Positions 29,675 through 35,317 of a DNA stretch of 35,494 nucleotides are shown here, in pieces (position 1 is the stretch's first letter; every line of letters starts with the position of its first letter). Source of the stretch: a virus; IMG/VR virus record IMGVR_UViG_3300022900_000038, positions 1 to 35,494 of that record; one strand, given 5' to 3'. The notes under the pieces are model-generated. The model was not told the origin of the DNA. It saw only the letters and a list, made by a program, of their open reading frames with translations, and made no database searches. Position numbers and translations under genes: made by a program.

Positions 29675-30272
29675 TAAATTTCATCAAGCAATGGATCTTG
29701 TTGCTGAATTAAATAAATCCCACGGCGTAAAGCAGCGCGGTGGCAAACAATACACAGAGGTTGCCAAGCGCGTAGAAGCTTTCCGCATGTCATTTGGCGG
29801 TGATTACGGCATCACAACTGAGATCGTGCATAACGATGGTAAGACGGTTATCGTGCGGGCTTTGATCGCTGACAAGGATGGTTTTGTTGTTGGATCTGGC
29901 CTTGCAGAAGAAATACGCGGATCATCGCACATTACTAAAACGTCTGCTGTAGAGGTGTGCGAAACTTCTGCAATCGGACGGGCGCTTGCCAGCATGGGTT
30001 TGCATGGCGGGCAGTATGCATCATCTAATGAGATGGATGGCATCTCTCGCAAGGAAGCAGCACACGCTGAACAGTCTAAACCAGCAATGGAACTAGACAC
30101 AGATGCCAGAGTAGAAGCATCTATAGAATTTTACAAAAACTGCACTGCGTCAGCTTTTGAGAAGTTTGAGCCAAAATTTAAAAAGCTCATTAACAGCACG
30201 GGGCTAACGTCAGAGCAATATGACGCGCTCTTTGATGCAAACAATAACCGCAAATTGGAGTTAGGAATATGA
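29664..30272 (+). CDS. Single-strand annealing protein, ERF-like
   Basis: This 202-residue protein matches a group of phage proteins I associate with ERF/Sak-type annealing proteins: 'QYTEVAKRVEAFRMSFGGDYGITTEI', 'KTVIVRALIADKDGFVVGSGLAEE' and the hallmark 'KTSAVEVCETSAIGRALASMGLHGG' (about 92-116). The last 70 residues are a charged linker and a helical end. Such proteins anneal complementary strands in phage recombination. The SSB gene follows with a four-base overlap (ATGA), the usual pairing. The exact SSAP class would need a profile search. Confidence 0.75.
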   Translation: MQANKFHQAMDLVAELNKSHGVKQRGGKQYTEVAKRVEAFRMSFGGDYGITTEIVHNDGKTVIVRALIADKDGFVVGSGLAEEIRGSSHITKTSAVEVCETSAIGRALASMGLHGGQYASSNEMDGISRKEAAHAEQSKPAMELDTDARVEASIEFYKNCTASAFEKFEPKFKKLINSTGLTSEQYDALFDANNNRKLELGI

Positions 30273-30625
30273 AAGCGATTACTATCGTTGGGCGTCTTAC
30301 CAAAGACAGTGAAATTCGTGAGAACGCGAAAGGGGGATTTGTCTCCTTTTCTGTCGCAGTTGACGATGGCTGGGGAGAAAACAAAGGAGTGATGTTCTTT
30401 GATGTATCCTATAACCGCCCACAATTATCGCAGTATCTTACAAAAGGTACGCAAGTAGCTGTGACAGGCGATTTAAAGACCCGTGAGTACAATGGCAAAA
30501 CTTTCTTGGGTGTTAGACCATCAGAAGTTAAGCTGCTTGGTGGGCGTTCTGCGGAGCCGGTAAGGTACACCGATCATCAAGCCCCAGCGCCTACAGCGGA
30601 TCTGGATGACGAAATACCCTTTTAA
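30269..30625 (+). CDS. ssb: Single-stranded DNA-binding protein (SSB)
   Basis: This 118-residue protein has an OB fold: 'AITIVGRLTKDSEIRENAKGGFVSFSVAVDD', 'FFDVSYNRPQLSQYLTKGTQVAVTGDLKTREYNGKTFLGV', with the usual 'YL.KG..V.V.G.L' segment. It ends in a short linker and the acidic tip DLDDEIPF, which in bacterial SSBs recruits partner proteins. It is shorter than Escherichia coli SSB (178 residues), as phage SSBs often are. It coats single strands for the annealing protein translated just before it. Confidence 0.92.
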   Translation: MKAITIVGRLTKDSEIRENAKGGFVSFSVAVDDGWGENKGVMFFDVSYNRPQLSQYLTKGTQVAVTGDLKTREYNGKTFLGVRPSEVKLLGGRSAEPVRYTDHQAPAPTADLDDEIPF

Positions 30626-30635
30626 GGGTTAATCA

Positions 30636-30689
30636 GGGGGTGGGTAAGGTTTGGCAATGGTGCATAAACTTTACAGGAAGCCCACCCCC
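30636..30689 (+). other. Two-stem structured leader after ssb
   Basis: GGGGGTGGG (30636-30644) pairs with CCCACCCCC (30681-30689), and inside it GTAAGGTTT (30644-30652) pairs with AAACTTTAC (30666-30674) with one G-T pair. The two stems share G30644. The apical loop is 13 bases and AGGAAG (30675-30680) forms a bulge on the 3' side. No U-run follows, so it is not a standard terminator. It ends 25 bases before the ATG at 30715 and may be a leader or processing element. Confidence 0.5.
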
Positions 30690-30714
30690 ACAACCATGTG
30701 TTTAGGAGAAAACA

Positions 30715-30930
30715 ATGGAATTTAAAATTGATAAAAAAGTGCCAATGCCGACTGCTGGCCGTGCTGGTAAGTGGCGTGATATTTTGCGTGAAATGAAGAA
30801 GGGCCACAGCATTTTATTAGATAAAGGCAATGAAAGAAATGCAATGTGGGCCGCTGCAAAAAACATGGATATTAAAATAATCACCAGAACAGAGGGTGAC
30901 AAAATCAGAGTTTGGCGAGCAAGTGCCTAA
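30715..30930 (+). CDS. Small basic phage protein
   Basis: This 71-residue protein, MEFKIDKKVPMPTAGRAGKW, then RDILREMKKGHSILLDKGNE, ends in 'KIITRTEGDKIRVWRAS'. The pattern of an N-terminal 'kidk.vPmP..gr', a central 'mkkGdsil' and a closing strand 'dkirvwR' is known to me from small phage proteins of unknown function. The ATG has AGGAG nine bases upstream. It overlaps the next gene's likely start by 8 bases. It may be a small nucleic-acid-binding accessory in the recombination unit. Confidence 0.7.
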   Translation: MEFKIDKKVPMPTAGRAGKWRDILREMKKGHSILLDKGNERNAMWAAAKNMDIKIITRTEGDKIRVWRASA

Positions 30931-31318
30931 AATTCAAGTACACCTAAAGAGCGGGCAGCTATTGCCCGTTTCTCAATACGATGCACAGCGCATGGAAGAT
31001 TTTGCTGATGGTCAAGTTTTTAACTTGATACCTACCGGCAAGAGATCCAACCCTCACCACAATCTTTATTGGGCGGCGCTGCGCAACGTATGTAAAGACA
31101 CTGGCAAATGGCCCACCGAAAAACATCTGCACGATGAGTTAAAATTTGCGTGTGGTTATTACAGCATGAAATACAATGAATTGGCTGAAGAATTTATGCG
31201 TATTCCAAGCAGCATTTCGTTTGACCAGATGAGCCAGCAAGACTTTATGAAATATTTTGAAACCGCAATGGAAAAGCTATCGGAGGCTATAGGATATGAC
31301 CCGTTACACATACAGTGA
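30923..31318 (+). CDS. DUF1367-like phage protein
   Basis: From GTG 30923 (GGCGAG five bases upstream) the protein has 131 residues; a GTG at 30896 has no usable site. The region NPHHNLYWAALRNVCKDTGK, WPTEKHLHDELKFACGYYSM and 'SISFDQMSQQDFMKYFETAMEKLSEAIGYDPL' fits DUF1367-type proteins found in the recombination regions of lambdoid-like phages, next to NinB/NinG-type genes. DUF1367 has no established biochemical function, but its usual neighbours link it to recombination. It overlaps the next gene by 23 bases. Confidence 0.65.
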   Translation: MPKIQVHLKSGQLLPVSQYDAQRMEDFADGQVFNLIPTGKRSNPHHNLYWAALRNVCKDTGKWPTEKHLHDELKFACGYYSMKYNELAEEFMRIPSSISFDQMSQQDFMKYFETAMEKLSEAIGYDPLHIQ

Positions 31319-31769
31319 AGAAAACAAAACCCGCGAAAAAGAATTGGCTGCAATCGTAAAAAAAGAAAAAAACTGCGAATGTGACCTTCAACTCAAATAC
31401 AGCATTTTTGACGCTGTGGCCTATGATTTCAACACAAGAAAGCCACATGCATTTATTGAGATGCGCGTAGTAAATTATGCGTTTGGAGAATTGCCAGAAA
31501 TAATGATCCCAATGTCAAAGATAATTTTAGGCCAGCAGCAAACCCAACTTACTGGCGTAAAATCATTGTTCATGGTTTTTTGGTATAAATGCAAATCAGT
31601 AACTTTTGTTGATATAAACAATATTGAGTGCAAGCCAGATTATCGGGTTACACCAAAAGGAATGAACCGCACTAACGATCCAAACGAAATAGAAGTTTGC
31701 CGATACGTTCCAAGTGAGGCTTTTAAAGTTATGGTTGACAACAGATTTGCAGAATTTCCAGTTGCCTAA
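31296..31769 (+). CDS. Possible PD-(D/E)XK-like nuclease
   Basis: This 157-residue protein starts at ATG 31296 within the previous gene. Residues 30-75 have a strand-turn-strand with D39 (SIFDAVAYDF), then FIEMRVVN with E55-x-R57, and K75 (IPMSKIIL). That spacing recalls phage PD-(D/E)XK-like proteins, in which the final Lys is sometimes replaced, but the replacement by Arg weakens any claim of activity. The C-terminal half has DYRVTPKGMN and an aromatic region (VKSLFMVFWYKCKSVTFVD). Its neighbours are recombination proteins. Confidence 0.6.
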   Translation: MTRYTYSEENKTREKELAAIVKKEKNCECDLQLKYSIFDAVAYDFNTRKPHAFIEMRVVNYAFGELPEIMIPMSKIILGQQQTQLTGVKSLFMVFWYKCKSVTFVDINNIECKPDYRVTPKGMNRTNDPNEIEVCRYVPSEAFKVMVDNRFAEFPVA

Positions 31770-32088
31770 CTTAGCAAATAAACCACCTTTGGGTTTGAAA
31801 AAGCCCAAGGACAAAAAAAGCGTAAAGTTTTTGCGCTGGGTTAGAGAGCAGCCGTGCTGCGTCTGTGAGAGGTTTGGGGAGGTGCAGCAAAGCGCCACCC
31901 AAGCCCATCACCCTATCCATGATCGTCACGGCACTGAGAAGCGCCCAGACACAAGTTGTATCCCTTTATGCGAAGGGCATCATCAGGGTCTTTTTGACAC
32001 ATCCAAAATCGCGCTCCATCGTGAGCCAAAGCTGTGGCGCGAAACGTATGGGCCAGATTACAGCTATTCCCATTCAACCGAAATATAG
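31762..32088 (+). CDS. HNH/DUF968-like zinc nuclease
   Basis: I chose TTG 31762, which overlaps the upstream stop; a GTG at 31714 is possible. The 108-residue protein has a basic start (GLKKPKDKKSVKFLRWVREQ) followed by C-x2-C in 'PCCVCE', then QAHHPIHDRHGTEKRPDTSC, IPLCEGHHQGLFD. This is the His-rich core of DUF968/HNH-type nucleases that act in phage recombination, with 'AHH' and 'C-x2-HH' as metal ligands. It would cut branched or single-stranded DNA. The last 25 bases overlap the convergent rusA gene. Confidence 0.75.
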   Translation: MPNLANKPPLGLKKPKDKKSVKFLRWVREQPCCVCERFGEVQQSATQAHHPIHDRHGTEKRPDTSCIPLCEGHHQGLFDTSKIALHREPKLWRETYGPDYSYSHSTEI

Positions 32089-32489
32089 AGAACCGGCCCC
32101 CGATCAGGATGACAATACACTTTTCTGGATCTGATGCTGTGAACCTGTTTGTCATCTAACACCACTTTTCCTACAATCCCGTCAACGGCAGCCTTTATAA
32201 TGTTATCCAAATCAGGCTTGCTCATATGCCGTATGGCTCCATATTCGGCCTCTAGGCGCTTCATCTTGGGCCATGACTTAGGTATGTCCATGAAAGCCAC
32301 CATATCAACGTGAACGGGCCTGTCTGTCGGTTCTAGCCCGTGCTGCTTCATAGCTGACCATGCTGCTGCTTGAATGCGGGCTTCATACTCTTTTGTCTTT
32401 GTCGGGGTATAAGTGTGACCAGTGCGGGTAAAGCGTGGTCTGCCCTTTCCTTGGGGCTGTCCTGACACTTGGATCTCAACTTTATTCAT
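32064..32489 (-). CDS. rusA: RusA-type Holliday junction resolvase
   Basis: This 141-residue protein has the RusA signature: 'VSGQPQGKGRPRFTRTG', KPDLDNIIKAAVDGI (D93, D95, D103) and VLDDKQVHSIRSRKVY (D112, D113), the acidic residues that bind magnesium and cut four-way junctions. Its length is close to the 120 residues of Escherichia coli RusA. It is the only minus-strand gene in this rightward region and converges on the HNH gene with a 25-base overlap. It has no Shine-Dalgarno, and a good -10 box lies only 7 bases upstream of the ATG, so it may be leaderless. Confidence 0.93.
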   Translation of the reverse strand: MNKVEIQVSGQPQGKGRPRFTRTGHTYTPTKTKEYEARIQAAAWSAMKQHGLEPTDRPVHVDMVAFMDIPKSWPKMKRLEAEYGAIRHMSKPDLDNIIKAAVDGIVGKVVLDDKQVHSIRSRKVYCHPDRGPVLYISVEWE

Positions 32490-32495
32490 GGCTGG

Positions 32496-32523
32496 ATAAT
32501 ATTTTTTTTAATTTATTTGTCTA
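32496..32523 (-). promoter_or_regulatory. Candidate leaderless promoter of rusA
   Basis: The minus strand reads TAGACA (32523-32518), a 16-base AT-rich spacer and TATTAT (32501-32496). A start about 7 bases downstream falls on the A of the ATG at 32489, giving a message with no leader and fitting the lack of a Shine-Dalgarno. Confidence 0.45.
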
Positions 32524-32529
32524 CCCCCC

Positions 32530-32558
32530 TTGACTTGTAGGCTATAAGCTACTATATA
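32530..32558 (+). promoter_or_regulatory. Early promoter module, copy 1
   Basis: TTGACT (-35, 32530-32535), 17-base spacer starting TGTAGGCT, and TATATA (-10, 32553-32558). TAAGCAACA (32566-32574) lies at the predicted start site. The same arrangement recurs at 32913 and 33824. It drives the gene at 32609, through a GC hairpin leader. Confidence 0.7.
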
Positions 32559-32574
32559 TAATGTATAAGCAACA

Positions 32575-32588
32575 GGGGCTACGGCCCC
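32575..32588 (+). other. UNCG-loop hairpin in the leader of the 32609 gene
   Basis: GGGGC-TACG-GCCCC is a perfect 5 bp stem with a UACG tetraloop. It follows the start-site 9-mer with no U-run and lies about ten bases before the AGGAGG site. It is probably a 5' stabilising hairpin. Confidence 0.6.
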
Positions 32589-32608
32589 GCAACGGCTAGG
32601 AGGCCAAC

Positions 32609-32872
32609 ATGATGACTACCGACCAAATCAAAACCGCAACTGACGCTGATTTATCTGAGTGGATGGCAAACGCTGTCGCCACACAAAGTTGCACCGGCCA
32701 CACTAAAGGCCACTTCAATGAAGTTGCAGCAAGCAATTACCGCGATGAGCTAATTGCGCGGGGCCATGACATTCCGACGATTGACTTCTGGGAATGCTTC
32801 AGAGGTGCAGATAGCAGCTACCGCGACAAGCTGTTTGAAACAGGAACCTATAACGGCAAAGGTTCATTCTAA
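32609..32872 (+). CDS. Small early protein, single-gene unit
   Basis: This 87-residue, acidic, soluble protein starts MMTTDQIKTATDADLSEWMA and includes 'KGHFNEVAASNYRDELIARGHDI' and 'FWECFRGADSSYRDKLFETGTYNGKGSF'. It has its own promoter (32530), an AGGAGG site and a terminator (32881), so it is a separate transcription unit. ATG 32609 and 32612 are both possible. No family is recognised. Small single-gene early units often encode proteins that alter host functions, but there is no sequence evidence for that. Confidence 0.75.
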   Translation: MMTTDQIKTATDADLSEWMANAVATQSCTGHTKGHFNEVAASNYRDELIARGHDIPTIDFWECFRGADSSYRDKLFETGTYNGKGSF

Positions 32873-32880
32873 AATAAATT

Positions 32881-32901
32881 GGGGCTTCGGCCCCTTTTTT
32901 T
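32881..32901 (+). terminator. Rho-independent terminator with UUCG loop
   Basis: GGGGC-TTCG-GCCCC (32881-32894) is followed by seven T. This is a textbook intrinsic terminator, 8 bases after the stop of the 32609-32872 gene and 12 bases before the next promoter. Confidence 0.92.
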
Positions 32902-32912
32902 ATGTTTAGGGG

Positions 32913-32941
32913 TTGCAATGTAGGCTATAGTCCCCTATATA
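32913..32941 (+). promoter_or_regulatory. Early promoter module, copy 2
   Basis: TTGCAA (32913-32918), a 17-base spacer starting TGTAGGCT, and TATATA (32936-32941). TAAGCAACA (32949-32957) starts 8 bases after the -10, as in copy 1, and runs into AAGGAG, the ribosome-binding site of the 32971 gene. Confidence 0.75.
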
Positions 32942-32970
32942 TAATTTATAAGCAACAAGGAGATGACCTT

Positions 32971-33303
32971 ATGGAAAACGCAATGAACAACTTACTGGCC
33001 GCAATCAAATCTGATTACAGAAAATGGCATGGCCCCAACCCATGTGTTGTAAAAACCGATATGATCGCTGAGTTTGAAGATGGCCTGTCTTATAAGGTTG
33101 GCCCAAAGTATATCAAAATCACTACTAAAACCCGAAATCAAGAAATGGTCTGGGGTTTTGTGATGAAGGCAGATGACGCCAAGTTTCAAGCCGGTGACAT
33201 TCTCAAGCCCGCCGGTTGGTCAGCGCCAGCCCGCAACAAAGCGCGTGGCAACATTTTCGGTGACTATAAAATTCAATGGACAGGCCCAAACTACTTGGTC
33301 TGA
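32971..33303 (+). CDS. Small early protein of unknown function
   Basis: From ATG 32971 (AAGGAG eight bases upstream; the frame is open to 32902 but that part covers the promoter) this is a 110-residue protein: 'MENAMNNLLAAIKSDYRKWHG', 'EFEDGLSYKVGPKYIKITTKTR', 'MVWGFVMKADDAKFQAGDILKPAGWSAPARNKARGNIFGD' and 'IQWTGPNYLV'. The 'GDiLkPAgw.aPArNkaRGNif.G.y..qWTGP.YL' pattern is known to me from several phage proteins. No activity is known. It looks like a compact alpha/beta protein and is the first gene of a two-gene unit. Confidence 0.8.
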   Translation: MENAMNNLLAAIKSDYRKWHGPNPCVVKTDMIAEFEDGLSYKVGPKYIKITTKTRNQEMVWGFVMKADDAKFQAGDILKPAGWSAPARNKARGNIFGDYKIQWTGPNYLV

Positions 33304-33309
33304 TAATCA

Positions 33310-33325
33310 GGGGGCTACGGCCCCC
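33310..33325 (+). other. UNCG-loop hairpin between two early genes
   Basis: GGGGGC-TACG-GCCCCC is a perfect 6 bp stem with a UACG loop and no U-run. It lies between the 32971 stop and the CAGGAG site of the 33348 gene, so it probably protects or processes the message rather than ending it. Confidence 0.6.
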
Positions 33326-33347
33326 ACTACAGCGACAGGAGAACGCT

Positions 33348-33767
33348 ATGAAACTTTATACGAACAACAAAGGCGAATGGGCTGGCACTCAAGCTGAAGC
33401 TCGCAAGCGCTTTAAAAATGATATGAGAATTATTGAGGTTCCAACCGACAAGCCAAGCTTGCTGGCATTCCTCAACGAACATCAAGTTGGCTCATTTGAT
33501 GTCCTTGTCAATAATGCAGCCGATGGGTTATTTTCCGATATAATGGGTGGCAATCCTTTAGACAGCTTCCCAGATGCACCCTTAAAATTTAAGATGAGCC
33601 ACGGCCCTGATGGTGATGTACGCCTGACAAGGCAGAACCCAGACAGCCACCCGCACCGCTGGGATACTATCCGCGAATGTGCTGAGAAAGCATCCTTCAA
33701 GGATCTAGGCGTTGCTCTGGCCGTGCTGATGAACCGGCTGGATGAGGTGGCCGATCAAGTCTCATAA
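33348..33767 (+). CDS. Small early protein of unknown function
   Basis: From ATG 33348 (CAGGAG seven bases upstream) this is a 139-residue soluble protein. The N-terminus MKLYTNNKGEWAGTQAEARK, then RFKNDMRIIEVPTDKPSLLA resembles small phage proteins with a 'y.t..GeW.Gtq.eA...fk...' opening. The middle is acidic and Pro/Asp-rich. The C-terminal helix reads DLGVALAVLMNRLDEVADQV. No family is recognised with certainty. It is followed by a terminator at 33781, so it ends the unit that starts at 32971. Confidence 0.75.
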   Translation: MKLYTNNKGEWAGTQAEARKRFKNDMRIIEVPTDKPSLLAFLNEHQVGSFDVLVNNAADGLFSDIMGGNPLDSFPDAPLKFKMSHGPDGDVRLTRQNPDSHPHRWDTIRECAEKASFKDLGVALAVLMNRLDEVADQVS

Positions 33768-33780
33768 GTCTATACCCAAG

Positions 33781-33821
33781 AGTTTGCTATTAACCTAAAT
33801 TGGTTTTTAGCAAACTTTTTT
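33781..33821 (+). terminator. Rho-independent terminator of the 32971-33767 unit
   Basis: AGTTTGCTA (33781-33789) pairs with TAGCAAACT (33808-33816), extended by AACC/GGTT inside the loop, and TTTTTT (33816-33821) follows. It lies 13 bases after the stop and just ahead of promoter copy 3. Confidence 0.8.
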
Positions 33822-33823
33822 AC

Positions 33824-33851
33824 TTGCAATGTAGTCTGCAATCTCTATAAT
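33824..33851 (+). promoter_or_regulatory. Early promoter module, copy 3
   Basis: TTGCAA (33824-33829), a 16-base spacer starting TGTAGTCT, and a consensus TATAAT (33846-33851). TAAGCAACA (33860-33868) starts nine bases after the -10, with AAGGAG directly behind. It drives the six-gene unit from 33880 on. Confidence 0.8.
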
Positions 33852-33879
33852 AGCATCTGTAAGCAACAAGGAGAATAAA

Positions 33880-34449
33880 ATGGCATACGATCCGACACAC
33901 GAATATGAGCATAATTATCACCCAGCCATTCAAGCTCGCAAGCTGGCAAACGCCGCTCACACAAAGCGCGTCAACTGGATTGCATCTGATGATCGCGCTC
34001 AAGAGATTATTGATTTCTTGGATGATTACAGCCCAGAAGGCGAAGGGTTTTTCTCAGCCGTTAAGAAGGGCATTCAAAGCTTTGGTCAGCCTACACCTAA
34101 CATGCGCAATGCTATTGTAAAAACGCTGGATAAACGCGCCGCTCAAAAAGCAGAATGGGCTGAGAGAGACAGCAAGTGCGAATTTGTTGGCACGGTAGGC
34201 GAGCGTCAAGCTTTTTCTCTCAAGGTTATTATAATTGTAGAGTTAGAAAGCATGTATGGATCTTCGTACCTTCATGTATGCCGTGACGATAATCAAAATA
34301 TTATTATTTACAAAGGCTCACAATATTGGGGCAGCGGCGCTGAAGTAACTTGCACGGCCAAGGTCAAAGACCATGAAGTGCGCGAAGGCATTAAGCAAAC
34401 CATCATCCAGCGTCCCACCAAAGTTAAAGTAAACGGGGAGAATTACTAA
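33880..34449 (+). CDS. Protein with C-terminal OB-like domain, unknown
   Basis: This 189-residue protein has a helical N-terminal half (about 1-95, including RAQEIIDFLDDYSPEGEGFF) and a beta-rich C-terminal domain (100-184). The latter has 'CEFVGTVGERQAFSLKVIIIVE', 'YGSSYLHVCRDDNQNIIIY' and 'EVTCTAKVKDHEVREGIKQT', then 'IIQRPTKVKV'. The 'G.VG.R..F....', 'VK.H....G.kQT...R' pattern recurs in many phage proteins and looks like an OB fold that binds nucleic acid. Its function is not known. It is translated from promoter copy 3 with AAGGAG before the ATG. Confidence 0.8.
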   Translation: MAYDPTHEYEHNYHPAIQARKLANAAHTKRVNWIASDDRAQEIIDFLDDYSPEGEGFFSAVKKGIQSFGQPTPNMRNAIVKTLDKRAAQKAEWAERDSKCEFVGTVGERQAFSLKVIIIVELESMYGSSYLHVCRDDNQNIIIYKGSQYWGSGAEVTCTAKVKDHEVREGIKQTIIQRPTKVKVNGENY

Positions 34450-34709
34450 TGACTTGCAAAGAATGTAAAGGCACTGGCCTTATAAGCTACTCACACCAGC
34501 ACAACCCGTTTGATGACAGTGTGACGATTACAGAGGCTTGTGACTGCCACACAGGCCCAACCGATTATGACGTTAGTATGCATAACGCACGGCTTAAATC
34601 TGCCTACCTCTATGGCACATATGATGAGATCGTAGAGATCGTTAAAAGCATCAAACACGCTCCAACGCGCAACCAGCTATGTCGCAGCTATGGAGTTATC
34701 AATGACTAA
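34449..34709 (+). CDS. Small Zn-finger protein (DnaJ-like CxxC motif)
   Basis: This 86-residue protein begins MTCKECKGTGLISYSHQ with C3, C6 (a CxxCxGxG knuckle as in DnaJ zinc fingers) and then C31 and C33 (EACDCHTG), enough to bind one zinc. The remainder is helical and basic at the end (VEIVKSIKHAPTRNQLCRSY). Its ATG overlaps the previous stop by one base (TAATG). It may be an RNA- or protein-binding early factor. No family beyond the zinc motif is seen. Confidence 0.75.
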   Translation: MTCKECKGTGLISYSHQHNPFDDSVTITEACDCHTGPTDYDVSMHNARLKSAYLYGTYDEIVEIVKSIKHAPTRNQLCRSYGVIND

Positions 34710-34794
34710 TTGGGTGCAAGACATCATCATCACTGCGGCGATTGCTGCGGTGGTGCTAGGCTGGATCTTTGGCGTTAGCATGGGGTGGATGTAA
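34702..34794 (+). CDS. 30-residue membrane micropeptide
   Basis: The frame MTNWVQDIIITAAIAAVVLG, then WIFGVSMGWM, encodes one membrane helix (about residues 7-26). ATG 34702 has GGAG six bases upstream within the end of the previous gene, and the stop overlaps the next start (TAATG). The tight packing makes it a credible gene that size cut-offs would miss. Small single-helix proteins of this size in early units can act on host membrane complexes, but there is no direct evidence here. Confidence 0.65.
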   Translation: MTNWVQDIIITAAIAAVVLGWIFGVSMGWM

Positions 34795-35120
34795 TGTCAT
34801 ATAACATAAGCTATCGCGGCCCATATTATGTTTACGCCCTTATGAGCGATACGAATGAGTATTTATATATTGGCAGAACCAGAGATATTCATCAACGCAT
34901 TGCTCAACACAAAGGCACAAAGCATTGGTTTCCAGAAGTTAAGGAAGTTTGGTGTCAGGAAATTTTTACTGAAGAATATTTGGATGTAAATGAACATGAG
35001 CGCACTTTGATTGAGTATTTTAAGCCAAAATACAACAAGACCGCTCACAAACAGCCAAAACTAGAAACGCCGCCGATTTATGAATGCGAGTTTGTTTATG
35101 TGCAGGAGTGTGTCGCATGA
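34794..35120 (+). CDS. GIY-YIG endonuclease-domain protein
   Basis: From ATG 34794 (a start at 34785 would overlap more) this is a 108-residue protein. Residues 10-83 are a GIY-YIG domain: YVY (12-14) in place of GIY, YIG at 25-27 (EYLYIGRTRD), R35, H39 (QRIAQHKG), E69 (NEHERTLIEYFKP) and N81 (KYN). These are the residues that cut DNA in this fold. It is a free-standing domain followed by a short Pro-rich end. It could be a homing-type, repair-type or host-DNA-cutting nuclease. No intron or intein is seen nearby. Confidence 0.85.
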   Translation: MSYNISYRGPYYVYALMSDTNEYLYIGRTRDIHQRIAQHKGTKHWFPEVKEVWCQEIFTEEYLDVNEHERTLIEYFKPKYNKTAHKQPKLETPPIYECEFVYVQECVA

Positions 35121-35317
35121 CTTTATCTGAACCTGTTTTCATGGCATTTGTCATTTTCTCATCACCAGATGAATGCAAAGCGTTTTCTGAGCATTATAAT
35201 CTTGAGCGCCTTTTTCAGCCTCAATGCGTAGAGATGGGCGGTGAAGCAGATTACCGCCGCCCTATCCCAAACATCAAACCACGGCCACGGCCAGAACAAG
35301 GAGAGCAAAATGGATAA
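35117..35317 (+). CDS. Small protein, unknown
   Basis: From ATG 35117 (AGGAG seven bases upstream, ATGA overlap with the GIY-YIG stop) this is a 66-residue protein, MTLSEPVFMAFVIFSSPDEC, then KAFSEHYNLERLFQPQCVEM, with a Pro/Arg-rich tail (NIKPRPRPEQGEQNG). The earlier frame opening at 35084 lies in the previous gene. The short hydrophobic stretch (VFMAFVIF) is too short for a membrane helix. No family is recognised. Confidence 0.7.
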   Translation: MTLSEPVFMAFVIFSSPDECKAFSEHYNLERLFQPQCVEMGGEADYRRPIPNIKPRPRPEQGEQNG

